Shown here: piece by piece, positions 15,186 through 23,436 of the stretch
Layout: every line of letters begins with the position of its first letter
Position numbering within the stretch: the stretch's first letter is position 1
Assembly (NCBI GenBank): GCA_051881775.1
Contig: JBJEQN010000119.1
Coordinates: 1-32,427 of the forward strand
Length of the DNA: 32,427 bases
Reading direction: 5' to 3'
Origin: UMGS363 sp051881775
GTDB taxonomy: Bacteria > Bacillota > Clostridia > Oscillospirales > Ruminococcaceae
The notes under the pieces: generated by a model
Database searches by the model: none
What the model saw: the letters and a program-made list of their open reading frames with translations, nothing else
Told to the model about the DNA's origin: nothing
Made by a program: the position numbers and the translations under genes

Positions 15186-16067
15186 ATGTATATCAGTTAT
15201 GATTATTATAGGGTTTTCTACTATGTTGCAAAGTACAAAAACATTTCTCAGGCTGCAAAAATTTTGTTGAACAACCAACCAAATGTTACAAGGACAATTA
15301 AAGCTCTTGAAAACGCCTTAGGATGCAAATTATTTGTCCGCAGCAACCACGGTGTTTCCCTTACATATGAAGGCGAGCGGCTTTTTAAACACGTGCAAAT
15401 TGCATTTGATCAATTGGAATCAGGGGAAGAGGAAATTGCTCTTAATAAAACACTTCAAAGAGGCGCTGTATCTATTGGTGCCACCGAGATCGCTTTACAC
15501 TGTCTGCTTTTGCCTGTACTCCAACAATTTAAAAAGCTCTATCCTAATGTAAAAATAAACATTACCAATCAGTCCACCCCTCAGGCAACCAATGCTGTTA
15601 AAAACGGGCTTCTCGATTTTGCATTAGTGACAACTCCGACTGTACGGTCAAGCAACATAAATGAGAAAATAATAAAACAGATAAAAGAAATAGCTGTATG
15701 CAGCGGTGCATATAAAGAGCTGCTGCATAATACTGTGACCCTTGAACAGCTTTCAACCTATCCGATCATATCCTTGGGACCGGAAACTATGACGTACAAG
15801 AGGTTTGAGGCGTTTTTCAACGATAATAACTGCCAATTTAATCCAAGCATTGAGGCAGCTACTACCGACCAGATAATTTTAATGTTAAAAGCAGACCTTG
15901 GTATCAGCTTCATTCCCGAAGAAATGATAACGCAGATAGATGAAATACAAAAAATTGACCTTTTGGAAGAAATACCTCCAAGGCATATCTGTTTGATAAA
16001 ACGCAAGGACCACACTCTTAGTATTGCAGCCAAAAAAATAGAAGAAATGATCTTCAAGAATAGCTGA
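15186..16067 (+). CDS. LysR-family transcriptional regulator
   Basis: About 293 residues. The N-terminal winged HTH reads YYRVFYYVAKYKNISQAAK, NNQPNVTRTIKALENALGCK and LFVRSNHGVSLTYEGE. A linker helix follows, then a periplasmic-binding-protein-like effector domain (GAVSIGATEIALHCLLLPVL, DFALVTTP, LGISFIPEEMI). The ATG at 15186 is chosen over upstream codons because GGAGG lies five bases before it and the family start motif (tyrosine-rich first helix) begins there. It is divergent from the aspartate aminotransferase-pyrB pair and is the likely regulator of that pair. Effector unknown. Confidence 0.9.
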   Translation: MYISYDYYRVFYYVAKYKNISQAAKILLNNQPNVTRTIKALENALGCKLFVRSNHGVSLTYEGERLFKHVQIAFDQLESGEEEIALNKTLQRGAVSIGATEIALHCLLLPVLQQFKKLYPNVKINITNQSTPQATNAVKNGLLDFALVTTPTVRSSNINEKIIKQIKEIAVCSGAYKELLHNTVTLEQLSTYPIISLGPETMTYKRFEAFFNDNNCQFNPSIEAATTDQIILMLKADLGISFIPEEMITQIDEIQKIDLLEEIPPRHICLIKRKDHTLSIAAKKIEEMIFKNS

Positions 16068-16149
16068 AATGGCAAACGCTTCCTTAGTCACGGTTTTTCA
16101 ACGAATAAACAAACAATGAAATATTCATGAAAACATAGGCGTAATTTTT

Positions 16150-16221
16150 TGTAGGGGACGGGTTTCCCGTCCCGATTTAACCAAATTTGTGGCAAACGGG
16201 ACGGGAAACCCGTCCCCTACA
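16150..16221. repeat. REP-like palindrome with 24-bp perfect arms
   Basis: Bases 16150-16173 (starting TGTAGGGGACGGG) are repeated exactly inverted at 16198-16221. Each arm is itself partly palindromic (GACGGGTTTCCCGTC). A related unit occurs at 17735-17810. No coding capacity. It lies between the LysR and exporter genes and is part of a dispersed repeat family. Confidence 0.8.
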
Positions 16222-16358
16222 ATAGTTTGTTAATAATTTTGTGAGAAATAACTTACTTGTTGAAATACCGTGTTTCCTTAGCAGCGGTAGCTTGCAATTT
16301 ATGTATATCTGTGCTATTATTGTAAATGGCATTTCAACAATAATAACGGAGGGAAACA

Positions 16359-17681
16359 ATGAGTAAATTCAGAAAACAGCATATGGCAATTGAATGGCAC
16401 GACATTGTCCATGATGAAAATTACGAACCTGCTGTAAATGCCTCGCTCAAAGAAAAAGCAACGCTTGTGGGTCGTGTGGGACTGATGATGCTTTCGGTGG
16501 GTACAGGTGCATGGCGAGTACGTGCGTCAATGAATAAAATTGCAAGAGCGCTGAATATAGTGTGTAACGCCGATATCGGACTGCTGTCGATAGAATACAC
16601 CTGTGTAGAAAACAGCGAAACTTACACAAACGCAATATCACTCAGCACAACCGGAATAAACACCGACAAACTTAATCTGCTGGAGAGCTTTGCCGACGGG
16701 TTCAGCGAAAGAGCGGAAAAATATACCATGATGCAGTTTCACCGAATTCTTGACAAGATACAGGATATGCCTTCAAATTATAAAGCGTGGCATCTTGCGT
16801 TCGCTTCGGCGCTTGCGTGTTTTGGGTTTACGTTTTTGCTCGGAGGCGGCATAATCGAAATGATATGTGCTTTTTTAGGCGCAGGAATAGGTCAGTTTGT
16901 CAGAAAAAAACTGCTTGAACGTCACATAACCCTGCTGGCAAATGTATCCGCAGCAGTTGCAACGGCAGGCTGTACATACGCTGTGCTTATCAAACTTGCG
17001 GAGCTTATTTTCGGAATATCTCCCGTTCATCAGGCAGGTTATATTTGCTCAATGCTGTTCGTGATACCGGGATTTCCGCTTATTACGGGAGGTCTCGACC
17101 TGGCAAAACTTGATATACGTTCGGGTTTTGAACGTATAACATACGCTTTGATAATAATTATTATGGCTACTTTAACAGGCTGGATAACCGCCATGATACT
17201 TAAATTATCGCCGTCGGATTTTGCAGCGATCGATATGGATCCTGTTCTTAAACTTGTATTGCGTATGATAACAAGTTTCTGCAGTGTTTACGGATTTTCC
17301 TTCCTTTATAACAGCAAGCAGAAAATGGCGGTCACGGCAGGAATTATCGGAATGATCGCAAATACTCTGCGGCTGGAGCTTATAGATCTTACCAATATCC
17401 CCGTAGCAGTTGCCGCATTTATCGGTGCGTTATCGGCAGGACTTCTTGCATCCGCTATAAAGTCGAAAATCGGCTATCCGAGAATTACGCTCACAGTGCC
17501 ATCAATAGTTATTATGGTTCCCGGAATGTTTATGTATAAGGGCATATACTTTTTGGCGCTTGAGGATATTTCAACGGGTGCCTTGTGGCTTGCAAAAGCA
17601 TTTCTGATCGTTCTTGCATTGCAGCTGGGACTTGTTTTTGCACGAATTCTTACCGATATTAATTTCAGGAAGAGCAGTTGA
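16359..17681 (+). CDS. Threonine/serine exporter, ThrE family
   Basis: A 440-residue inner-membrane protein joining both ThrE modules. The N-terminal cytoplasmic domain (about 25-145) reads RVGLMMLSVGTGAWRVR and RALNIVCNADIGLLSIEYTC. About ten hydrophobic segments follow from 150 to 435, including FASALACFGFTFLLGGGIIE, CSMLFVIPGFPLITGGLDLA and a second half starting near 300 that contains LTVPSIVIMVPGMFMYKG. ThrE proteins export threonine and serine using the proton gradient. Homologues are often split into two genes (DUF1212 and ThrE_2), whereas here they are fused. GGAGG lies seven bases before the ATG. No clear partner genes are adjacent. Confidence 0.88.
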   Translation: MSKFRKQHMAIEWHDIVHDENYEPAVNASLKEKATLVGRVGLMMLSVGTGAWRVRASMNKIARALNIVCNADIGLLSIEYTCVENSETYTNAISLSTTGINTDKLNLLESFADGFSERAEKYTMMQFHRILDKIQDMPSNYKAWHLAFASALACFGFTFLLGGGIIEMICAFLGAGIGQFVRKKLLERHITLLANVSAAVATAGCTYAVLIKLAELIFGISPVHQAGYICSMLFVIPGFPLITGGLDLAKLDIRSGFERITYALIIIIMATLTGWITAMILKLSPSDFAAIDMDPVLKLVLRMITSFCSVYGFSFLYNSKQKMAVTAGIIGMIANTLRLELIDLTNIPVAVAAFIGALSAGLLASAIKSKIGYPRITLTVPSIVIMVPGMFMYKGIYFLALEDISTGALWLAKAFLIVLALQLGLVFARILTDINFRKSS

Positions 17682-17734
17682 TGTCTATACACAAAAAGGG
17701 CTGCTGCACGTTAATTAAAAATTTATAAAATTGT

Positions 17735-17810
17735 GGGCGGATAATATCCGCCCCTACATAAACTGCGTATTTTAGCGCATTTATCTTGTAGGGGCGGCTA
17801 TTAGCCGCCC
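17735..17810. repeat. REP-like double palindrome
   Basis: GGGCGGATAATATCCGCCCC at 17735-17754 and the unit at 17787-17810 (TGTAGGGGCGGCTATTAGCC onward) face each other as inverted copies ending in CCTACA/TGTAGG. Each unit is itself palindromic, and the differences between the arms are compensatory. It shares the TGTAGGGG end with the repeat at 16150. Confidence 0.75.
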
Positions 17811-17825
17811 GTTTTTATTAGTATA

Positions 17826-17880
17826 ACTCCACACTTCACTCTCCACACTTCACTCTCCACACTTCACTCTCCACACTTCA
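17826..17880. repeat. 14-bp tandem repeat
   Basis: CTCTCCACACTTCA occurs three times head to tail (17839-17880), preceded by one partial copy at 17826-17838. It lies in non-coding sequence between a REP-like unit and a terminator. There are no spacers, so it is not a CRISPR. A slippage microsatellite is likely. Confidence 0.8.
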
Positions 17881-17891
17881 AACTTATTCAA

Positions 17892-17937
17892 AAACAAAGC
17901 CACTTCCGACGCAAAACGTCAAAAGTGGCTTTGTTTA
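17892..17937. terminator. Bidirectional intrinsic terminator
   Basis: AAACAAAGCCACTT pairs perfectly with AAGTGGCTTTGTTT around a 17-base loop that has its own short GACG/CGTC stem. It lies between the convergent ThrE-type and AspT-type genes and can stop both transcripts. Confidence 0.85.
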
Positions 17938-17973
17938 TTATTTTTAGTTGTTCATTGTCGTAATTGGTGTTAT

Positions 17974-19263
17974 TTAGAACAATATTACAAGGAATTGCGA
18001 CACTAATACGACCGAGATCAAAGCAACAGGGTAGGTTGAAGCGTATGCGGCAGCTACATCTTCCGTACCTGCGGTATTGATAAGAGTACCCAAGGCAGGT
18101 GTACTTGTCATACCTCCTGTGATAGCGCCAAGGTTGTTAAGCAGGCTGAGCTTCAGAACGTACTTAGCAAAAATAAAGCCCATAAGCATAGGAACGAGAG
18201 TCATGATCATTCCATATACGAAGTACATAATATCGAAGTTTGCAACAAACTTTGCGCCGCCGGGGATACCTGCGCCCACAAGGAAAAGCACCAGTCCAAA
18301 CTCACGGAAGAGCTTAAGTGTAGTGGTTGAAGGCATAACGTTTACCTTGCCGAATCTTCCGAAGTGACCGAGGATCAAGGATACAAGCAGGCATCCGCCT
18401 GTTGTGGTGAGCGAGAAGCAAGTTCCTGTTACACCGTTTCCCGAAAACAGGCTTGAATATCCTTCGCCCGAAAGAGGGATCTTTACAGCACCGACGAGAA
18501 CGCCAACAATAGCCGCCAAAGCGAATGGGGCAATACCCATATGGTCAAACTCGAAAAGTTTACCGCTGAAAGTCTCCTTTTTGCTTTCTTCCTTGACAAC
18601 GATCTTTGCTCTCTCTTCCTCCATATTTGCCTTTGAGAGCTTGGGAACGATCTGAATGAAAAGAACTACACCGATAACGCCGAAGATGTACGCTATACCG
18701 TGTCCTACAGAAACCAGACCCTCATACTCTTCGGCAACAGTTGCTTTTGCCGCTGAAAATGCAGGAGTAGAGGTAAGAGAACCTGAAAGAAGTCCTACGA
18801 TCATTGCAACGAAGCCATCCTGATCTTCAATAGATGAACCGTAACCAAGCACCTCGCCAAGTCCGATACAGCCTGCTGCCGCAGCTCCGCCGGCAAGGAT
18901 AATAACAAGAGCGATCAGTACATACGACTTGAAGTTTTTCTTGAAATTACCAAAAAACTTAGGACCTGCAATATATCCGACAGATGTTACAAAGAGAATA
19001 AGTCCAAGGTTCTCAATAAGTTTTAGCCCTTCTGAGAAATCGTAGGGTTTAGACGATGCGTCGAATACAAGCATTCCCTCATCGTTCACGCCGAAAAACA
19101 AAGCACCGAACAGAAGCGCCACAATGAACACGCCTGCATCACCAAGCGAAATGCCTTTAATTGTTATTCTTCCGAGTGCGTAACCCGTCATAAGCACGGC
19201 AAACACAACGAAGAGCATCGTTGTGATATTGTTGACAGAAATAACTCCGTCAAAAAAACTCAT
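17974..19263 (-). CDS. AspT/SucE-family carrier, probable succinate or aspartate transporter
   Basis: A 429-residue membrane protein with about ten hydrophobic segments arranged as two repeats. Each repeat carries a conserved Gly/Ser/Thr-Pro loop: GLLSGSLTSTPAFSAAK in the first, GAITGGMTSTPALGTLI in the second. This is the hallmark of the aspartate:alanine exchanger family (AAEx), which includes AspT and the succinate exporter SucE of Corynebacterium. The cytoplasmic RCK/TrkA_C insert of many members is missing; a Lys/Glu-rich loop (EEERAKIVVKEESKKE) sits there instead. It is the last gene of the fumarate reductase cluster, 18 bases after it, so succinate export, perhaps in exchange for a C4 acid or aspartate, is the best guess. 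Substrate is inference. Confidence 0.8.
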   Translation of the reverse strand: MSFFDGVISVNNITTMLFVVFAVLMTGYALGRITIKGISLGDAGVFIVALLFGALFFGVNDEGMLVFDASSKPYDFSEGLKLIENLGLILFVTSVGYIAGPKFFGNFKKNFKSYVLIALVIILAGGAAAAGCIGLGEVLGYGSSIEDQDGFVAMIVGLLSGSLTSTPAFSAAKATVAEEYEGLVSVGHGIAYIFGVIGVVLFIQIVPKLSKANMEEERAKIVVKEESKKETFSGKLFEFDHMGIAPFALAAIVGVLVGAVKIPLSGEGYSSLFSGNGVTGTCFSLTTTGGCLLVSLILGHFGRFGKVNVMPSTTTLKLFREFGLVLFLVGAGIPGGAKFVANFDIMYFVYGMIMTLVPMLMGFIFAKYVLKLSLLNNLGAITGGMTSTPALGTLINTAGTEDVAAAYASTYPVALISVVLVSQFLVILF

Positions 19264-19281
19264 AATTTTATGCCTTCTTTC

Positions 19282-20880
19282 TTATCTTTTCTTAGTGTAG
19301 TCAGGCAGAAGTTTAGGAGATACTGTATCAGTATTGATACCTGCTTCAGCGATCTCATTTTCAAACTTCTCAATGTGAGAGAGGGTGAGCTTTCCAAGGT
19401 TTACCGAAGAAGCCGCAGCCGCTGCATTGATACCTGCATTACGTCCGAATACAATGATGTCAAGCAGAGAGTTACCCATAAGTCTGTTCTTTCCGTGAAT
19501 ACCGCCGACAGCCTCACCTGCAACAAAAAGATTCTTGATATTGGTAGTCATTCCGTTTACGTTAATATCAAGACCGCCATTCTGATAATGAAGCGTAGGA
19601 TAAACAAGGATAGGCTCATAGCGAATATCAATGCCGTACTTCTCAAACATTCTCCACATAGCGGGGATCCTGTTCATTATCGTTCCTTCTCCGCCGATCT
19701 TTTCGATCATCGGTGTATCAAGCCAAACGCCCATACCGTTGCCGCAGTCAATTCCGTTGCCGCGTTCACTGCACTCACGGATTATAGAAGCCGCAGTTAC
19801 GTCACGAGTCTCCAGCGGATGCATAAATACTTCACCGTTCTTGTTGACAAGTTTTGCTCCGAGAGAACGTACCTTTTCGGTTACGAGTGCGCCAAAGATC
19901 TGATCGGGGAAAGCAACGCCGGTGGGGTGGTACTGGAGTGTTTCGGCATAAAGCAGCTTTGCACCTGCACGGTATCCAAGAACAAGACCGTCAGCAGTTG
20001 CACCGTAGTGGTTAGATGTGGGGAAGCCCTGATAGTGCATTCTTCCTGCACCGCCTGTTGCGATAACAACAGTCTTTGCCTTTGCTACAAGCAGCTCCTT
20101 GGTTTCCATATTCATAAGAACTGCACCTGCAGCATTGCCGTTTTCATCAAGAATAAGCTCGATAGCAGCGGTGAAATCAATAACGGGGATCTTACGGTTA
20201 AGCACCTCGTCACGAAGAGTTCTCATGATCTCTGCACCGGAGTAGTCCTTTGCAGCGTGCATACGCTTACGGGAGGTTCCGCCGCCGTGAGTGGTGATCA
20301 TAGTTCCGTCAGCTTCCTTGTCAAACTCAACGCCAAGGTTAGAGAGCCACTGAATTGCCTCGGGAGCGTCACATACGAGCTTTGCAAGAAGCTCTTTTTT
20401 AGCGGCAAAATGTCCGCCGCCGTATGCGTCAACAAAGTGTGTTGCAGGAGAGTCGTTGGGCTTATCTGCAGCCTGAATGCCACCCTCTGCCATCATAGTG
20501 TTTGCGTCACCCATACGAAGTTTGGTAACGACCATAACATCAGCACCTGCTTCATTTGCTTCAATTGCAGCCGAAGCACCTGCGCCGCCGCCGCCGATAA
20601 CAAGAACATCGGTCTCGTAATCGGGCTTGTCAAGACATACGCTGTCAGCCGTAATACGGCTGTGAGCCTGAAGTATCGCTGCAAGCTCCTTAGGAACCTT
20701 GTCACCCTTGTTAGGACCTATTTTCAAAGTTTCAAACTCGTCAACCTTATAGTCGGGGTGGAAGGAAGCGAGCACGTTGTCCTTTTCTTCAGCCGTCATA
20801 CGAACCGGCTCAAGAGCAATATTTTTTTCTCTGGAGGCTTCTACCAAAGCAAGAGACTCCTTAAACTGTTCAGAATACAT
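19282..20880 (-). CDS. frdA: Fumarate reductase-type flavoprotein, soluble
   Basis: A 532-residue FAD protein of the succinate dehydrogenase/fumarate reductase family. An unusual N-terminal extension of about 90 residues comes first. The dinucleotide motif VLVIGGGGAGASAA (93-106) follows, and AEGGIQAA ends the flavin segment. Catalytic features include QYHPTGV, TEKVRSLGAKLVNKNGE, and HYQNGGLDI with the active-site His, then GEAVGGIHGKNRLMGNSLLD. The His that carries covalent FAD in FrdA/SdhA (RSHTV) is Asn127 here (GDANTMM), so FAD is probably non-covalent. It should reduce fumarate to succinate in the cytoplasm. No membrane subunit gene is present; the partners are the iron-sulfur subunit just upstream and the Flx-Hdr proteins. 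AGGAGG precedes the ATG. The catalytic direction is inferred from context. Confidence 0.88.
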   Translation of the reverse strand: MYSEQFKESLALVEASREKNIALEPVRMTAEEKDNVLASFHPDYKVDEFETLKIGPNKGDKVPKELAAILQAHSRITADSVCLDKPDYETDVLVIGGGGAGASAAIEANEAGADVMVVTKLRMGDANTMMAEGGIQAADKPNDSPATHFVDAYGGGHFAAKKELLAKLVCDAPEAIQWLSNLGVEFDKEADGTMITTHGGGTSRKRMHAAKDYSGAEIMRTLRDEVLNRKIPVIDFTAAIELILDENGNAAGAVLMNMETKELLVAKAKTVVIATGGAGRMHYQGFPTSNHYGATADGLVLGYRAGAKLLYAETLQYHPTGVAFPDQIFGALVTEKVRSLGAKLVNKNGEVFMHPLETRDVTAASIIRECSERGNGIDCGNGMGVWLDTPMIEKIGGEGTIMNRIPAMWRMFEKYGIDIRYEPILVYPTLHYQNGGLDINVNGMTTNIKNLFVAGEAVGGIHGKNRLMGNSLLDIIVFGRNAGINAAAAASSVNLGKLTLSHIEKFENEIAEAGINTDTVSPKLLPDYTKKR

Positions 20881-20893
20881 CTAAACTTCCTCC

Positions 20894-21568
20894 TTACTTT
20901 TCTATATCACGATTGTTATAGAGTTCTTTCATCTCATCGATGGGCTTCTGCATCAGTGCTTCGATAAGGTCTTTGAAATCGCCGTTTTTGATTTCCTTTA
21001 CACGTTCCTCAAGATGACCGCATCCGGGAGCAAGGTACTTACCGTTGATTCTTCTTGCAAGCATAGCGACCTGAGGGTGTGAAATTCCTGCAGGGCATCT
21101 GGACGAGCAAACACCGCACATAACACAGTCGAAAGACTCCTCTGCGCACTTTTCAAAATCACCGCGCTGTGCGTAAGCGATATACTGCATAACATTAAGT
21201 TTCTGTGTGCAGGCTTTAGTGCAGGCGTTGCAGCCGATGCAAGCGTAAATCTCGGGATAAAGCTGCATCATAACAGTTTCGTTTACAGGGATCTCATTAA
21301 TGTTGTAAACCTCTTTTACAAGAGGGAAGAAAGGCAGGGTCGCAATATACATATTGTCCTCAACCTTTGTCTGGCAAGCAAGGCAAGCATGAAGCTCCTT
21401 GTCGCCTTTGATACGGTAAATGGTAGCGCAAGCACCGCAAAATCCGTTTCTGCATCCGCATCCGCGAATGAGCTGATAGCCTGCATACTCCATAGCGGTC
21501 ATGATCGTAAGATTTTCCGGAACCTCATACTTTTTACCGAAAAGAAATATGTTTACTGTCTTTTCCAT
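20894..21568 (-). CDS. frdB: Fumarate reductase iron-sulfur subunit (TfrB/FrdB-like)
   Basis: A 224-residue protein. Residues 1-75 form a plant-type [2Fe-2S] domain (GCGCRNGFCGAC, later HACLAC). Residues 105-175 hold two Cys motifs, CIGCNACTKACTQ and CVMCGVCSSRCPAG, for cubane clusters. The second half of methanogen TfrB, an HdrB-like CCG domain, is absent; that function lies in a separate hdrB gene of the same operon. The cluster chain should bring electrons to the flavoprotein. The gene is 13 bases upstream of frdA and 13 bases downstream of flxA, with AGGAG before the ATG. There is no membrane-anchoring segment. Confidence 0.88.
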   Translation of the reverse strand: MEKTVNIFLFGKKYEVPENLTIMTAMEYAGYQLIRGCGCRNGFCGACATIYRIKGDKELHACLACQTKVEDNMYIATLPFFPLVKEVYNINEIPVNETVMMQLYPEIYACIGCNACTKACTQKLNVMQYIAYAQRGDFEKCAEESFDCVMCGVCSSRCPAGISHPQVAMLARRINGKYLAPGCGHLEERVKEIKNGDFKDLIEALMQKPIDEMKELYNNRDIEK

Positions 21569-21581
21569 TTTTTATTCTCCT

Positions 21582-22415
21582 TTAATATTCGCTGGGCAGC
21601 TCTTCCAGTTCGTCGCATCTGAATACAGGACCGTCCTTGCATACGTATTTTGCACCAACATTACATCTTCCGCATTTACCAACGCCGCACTTCATACGAA
21701 GTTCGAGGGTGGTGTAGACCTGAGTTTTATCAAATCCAAGTGCTATAAGTCCTTCAAGCGTAAACTTGATCATAATAGGCGGACCGCAAAGCACCGCAGT
21801 TTTATTGGTATCAAAGCCCAGCTCCTTAACATAATTGGGAACAAATCCAACGTGACCGTCCCAATCGGGCTGTGCATTGTCAATAGTGAGGTGTACGTTA
21901 ACACCGGCATCATTTGACCATTCCTCGATGATCTCCTGATAGTCAAGAAGGTCTGCCTTGCTGCGTGAGCCGTAAACGATGTCGATATCGCCGTAACGGT
22001 CACGGTAGTGACGGCAGTAGTTGATAACGGAGCGAAGAGGAGCAAGACCTACACCGCCGGCAATGAAGAGAAGGTTTTTACCTGCAAATACATCGTCTAC
22101 GGGGAAGGGATTGCCGTAAGGACCTCTGATGGTGATCTGCTGACCCACCTCTGCCTGATGGAGCCATTCGGTCACGCAGCCGCACTTTTTGATAGAAAAT
22201 TCCATATATTCGGTATTTGTGGGAGAGGAAGTAATTGAGAACATTGCCTCGCCGACACCGGGGATAGAGAGCATCGCACACTGTCCCGGACGATGGTCAA
22301 ACGCCTTCTTTCCGTCGGGAGTTACCACACGGAAGGTTTTGATATCCGGAGTGTCTATGCGCACATCAGTTATGACTCCGACCGTAGGAATCAAAGTATC
22401 GTTGATATTATTCAC
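21582..22415 (-). CDS. flxA: FlxA-like FAD/NAD(P)H-binding subunit
   Basis: About 277 residues from the GTG at 22415, preferred because GGAGG lies eight bases upstream and the gene then overlaps flxB by eight bases, as its neighbours do. It belongs to the ferredoxin-NADP reductase-like group with AsrB and PyrK. The FAD segment has MFSITSSPT, the NAD(P) segment has AGGVGLAPLRS and VLCGPPIM, and a C-terminal [2Fe-2S] site has MKCGVGKCGRCNVG and FRC. It should oxidise NADH and pass electrons to the iron-sulfur subunits. In characterised FlxABCD-HdrABC systems this is the NADH entry point. PyrK was considered and rejected because of the neighbouring AsrA-like and Hdr genes. Confidence 0.85.
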   Translation of the reverse strand: MNNINDTLIPTVGVITDVRIDTPDIKTFRVVTPDGKKAFDHRPGQCAMLSIPGVGEAMFSITSSPTNTEYMEFSIKKCGCVTEWLHQAEVGQQITIRGPYGNPFPVDDVFAGKNLLFIAGGVGLAPLRSVINYCRHYRDRYGDIDIVYGSRSKADLLDYQEIIEEWSNDAGVNVHLTIDNAQPDWDGHVGFVPNYVKELGFDTNKTAVLCGPPIMIKFTLEGLIALGFDKTQVYTTLELRMKCGVGKCGRCNVGAKYVCKDGPVFRCDELEELPSEY

Positions 22416-23436
22416 CTTTATTTCCTCCAATCTTCTTCATAACTTTTACTATATTCATGGAGATAGGACACTTTGCAACGCATCTGCCGCATCCTACACA
22501 GCTGAAAAGGCCATCGTTGTTTTCGGGATAATAAACGAGCTTATGCATAAATCTCTGACGGAAGCGTTCCTTCTGGGAATTTCTGTTGTTTCCGTGCGCC
22601 ATTCTGGTAAATTCCGAATACATACAGGAATCCCAGCATCTGTAACGGATAACACCGTTTCCTGTGTTAAAGTCCTTGATGTCATAGCATTGACAGGTAG
22701 GACAAACGAATGTGCAGGTTCCGCAGCCCAAGCAAGCAGAGGAAAGCTCATCCCAAGCAGGATCGTCGAAAAGCTCCTTTGTCTTTCCGCCGCCGAAAGC
22801 GTCGGTGGGAAGCTCTTTAAGGGGAAGCCTATCCATTGTTTTAGCGATATTTTCCTTCTGTGCAGCTACATCTGCATCTGAAGTATCTTCAAGTATATCA
22901 CCAAGGCTGTCAAGGAGTTTGCTGCCCTTTTCGGTATTTGCCTGAAGATAGAGTGAATCCTCTGTTTTCCAGGCAGAAACATCACCTGTCGGCTCTGCAG
23001 CATTTATACCGAAAGCGGAACAGAAGCAGGTCTCGGCAGGTCTTGTACAAGCAACCGAAATGATAATGCCTTTTTCACGCTTCATAGCATAGAAGCTGTC
23101 ACGAGGTTCGTTGAGGAATACTCTGTCGAGTATATCAAAACTTTTTGCGTCACAAGCACGAACACCGAATACTACAAAGTCCTCGAGCTCACTTCTTATA
23201 TCGATACATTCAATATTTTTTCCCTCAGTCTTAAATCTCATAAGATCCTCGGTCTGTGGGAAGAAGAAATCCTTGGGACTTTTGTTTGTGTTAAGTGCGT
23301 CAGACCACACTGTACCTTCAGACCATTCTCCGTATGAGGCAGAGCCGTCAGCGTTGTCAACAGGCATATAAAGTTTTGCATTTTCTGCTATTTTTGCAAA
23401 GAGAGACTGAATTTTATCAAGAGAAATCTTACGCAT
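22408..23436 (-). CDS. flxB: FlxB-like iron-sulfur subunit (AsrA-like)
   Basis: About 342 residues from the ATG at 23436, chosen because GGAGG is seven bases upstream; the ATG two codons earlier is too close. The N-terminal 230 residues form an AsrA/FrhB-like domain with VVFGVRACDAKSFDIL and CTRPAETCFCSAFG. The C-terminal part carries two cubane motifs, CLGCGTCTFVCPTCQC and CVGCGRCVAKCPISM. Such proteins relay electrons between the NADH flavin subunit and other Fe-S partners. The start overlaps the end of flxC by eight bases. Which of the two similar proteins is the true FlxB or FlxC homologue needs alignment; the letters are assigned by order. Confidence 0.78.
   Translation of the reverse strand: MRKISLDKIQSLFAKIAENAKLYMPVDNADGSASYGEWSEGTVWSDALNTNKSPKDFFFPQTEDLMRFKTEGKNIECIDIRSELEDFVVFGVRACDAKSFDILDRVFLNEPRDSFYAMKREKGIIISVACTRPAETCFCSAFGINAAEPTGDVSAWKTEDSLYLQANTEKGSKLLDSLGDILEDTSDADVAAQKENIAKTMDRLPLKELPTDAFGGGKTKELFDDPAWDELSSACLGCGTCTFVCPTCQCYDIKDFNTGNGVIRYRCWDSCMYSEFTRMAHGNNRNSQKERFRQRFMHKLVYYPENNDGLFSCVGCGRCVAKCPISMNIVKVMKKIGGNKGE

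Noticed and set aside
17826..17880. Possible CRISPR from repeated CTCTCCACACTTCA units
   Set aside because: The copies are directly adjacent with no spacers, and no cas gene is present. It is a simple tandem repeat.
19270..20967. Plus-strand open frame of 565 codons opposite frdA and part of frdB
   Set aside because: It is antisense to a clear flavoprotein gene, rich in Cys and Ser from complementary codons, has no ribosome binding site, and shows no domain. It is a composition shadow of a gene with strong codon bias.
21582..22415. Dihydroorotate dehydrogenase electron-transfer subunit (PyrK)
   Set aside because: The domain order is alike, and pyrB is in the window, but there is no pyrD beside it, and it sits among AsrA-like and Hdr genes with overlapping starts.
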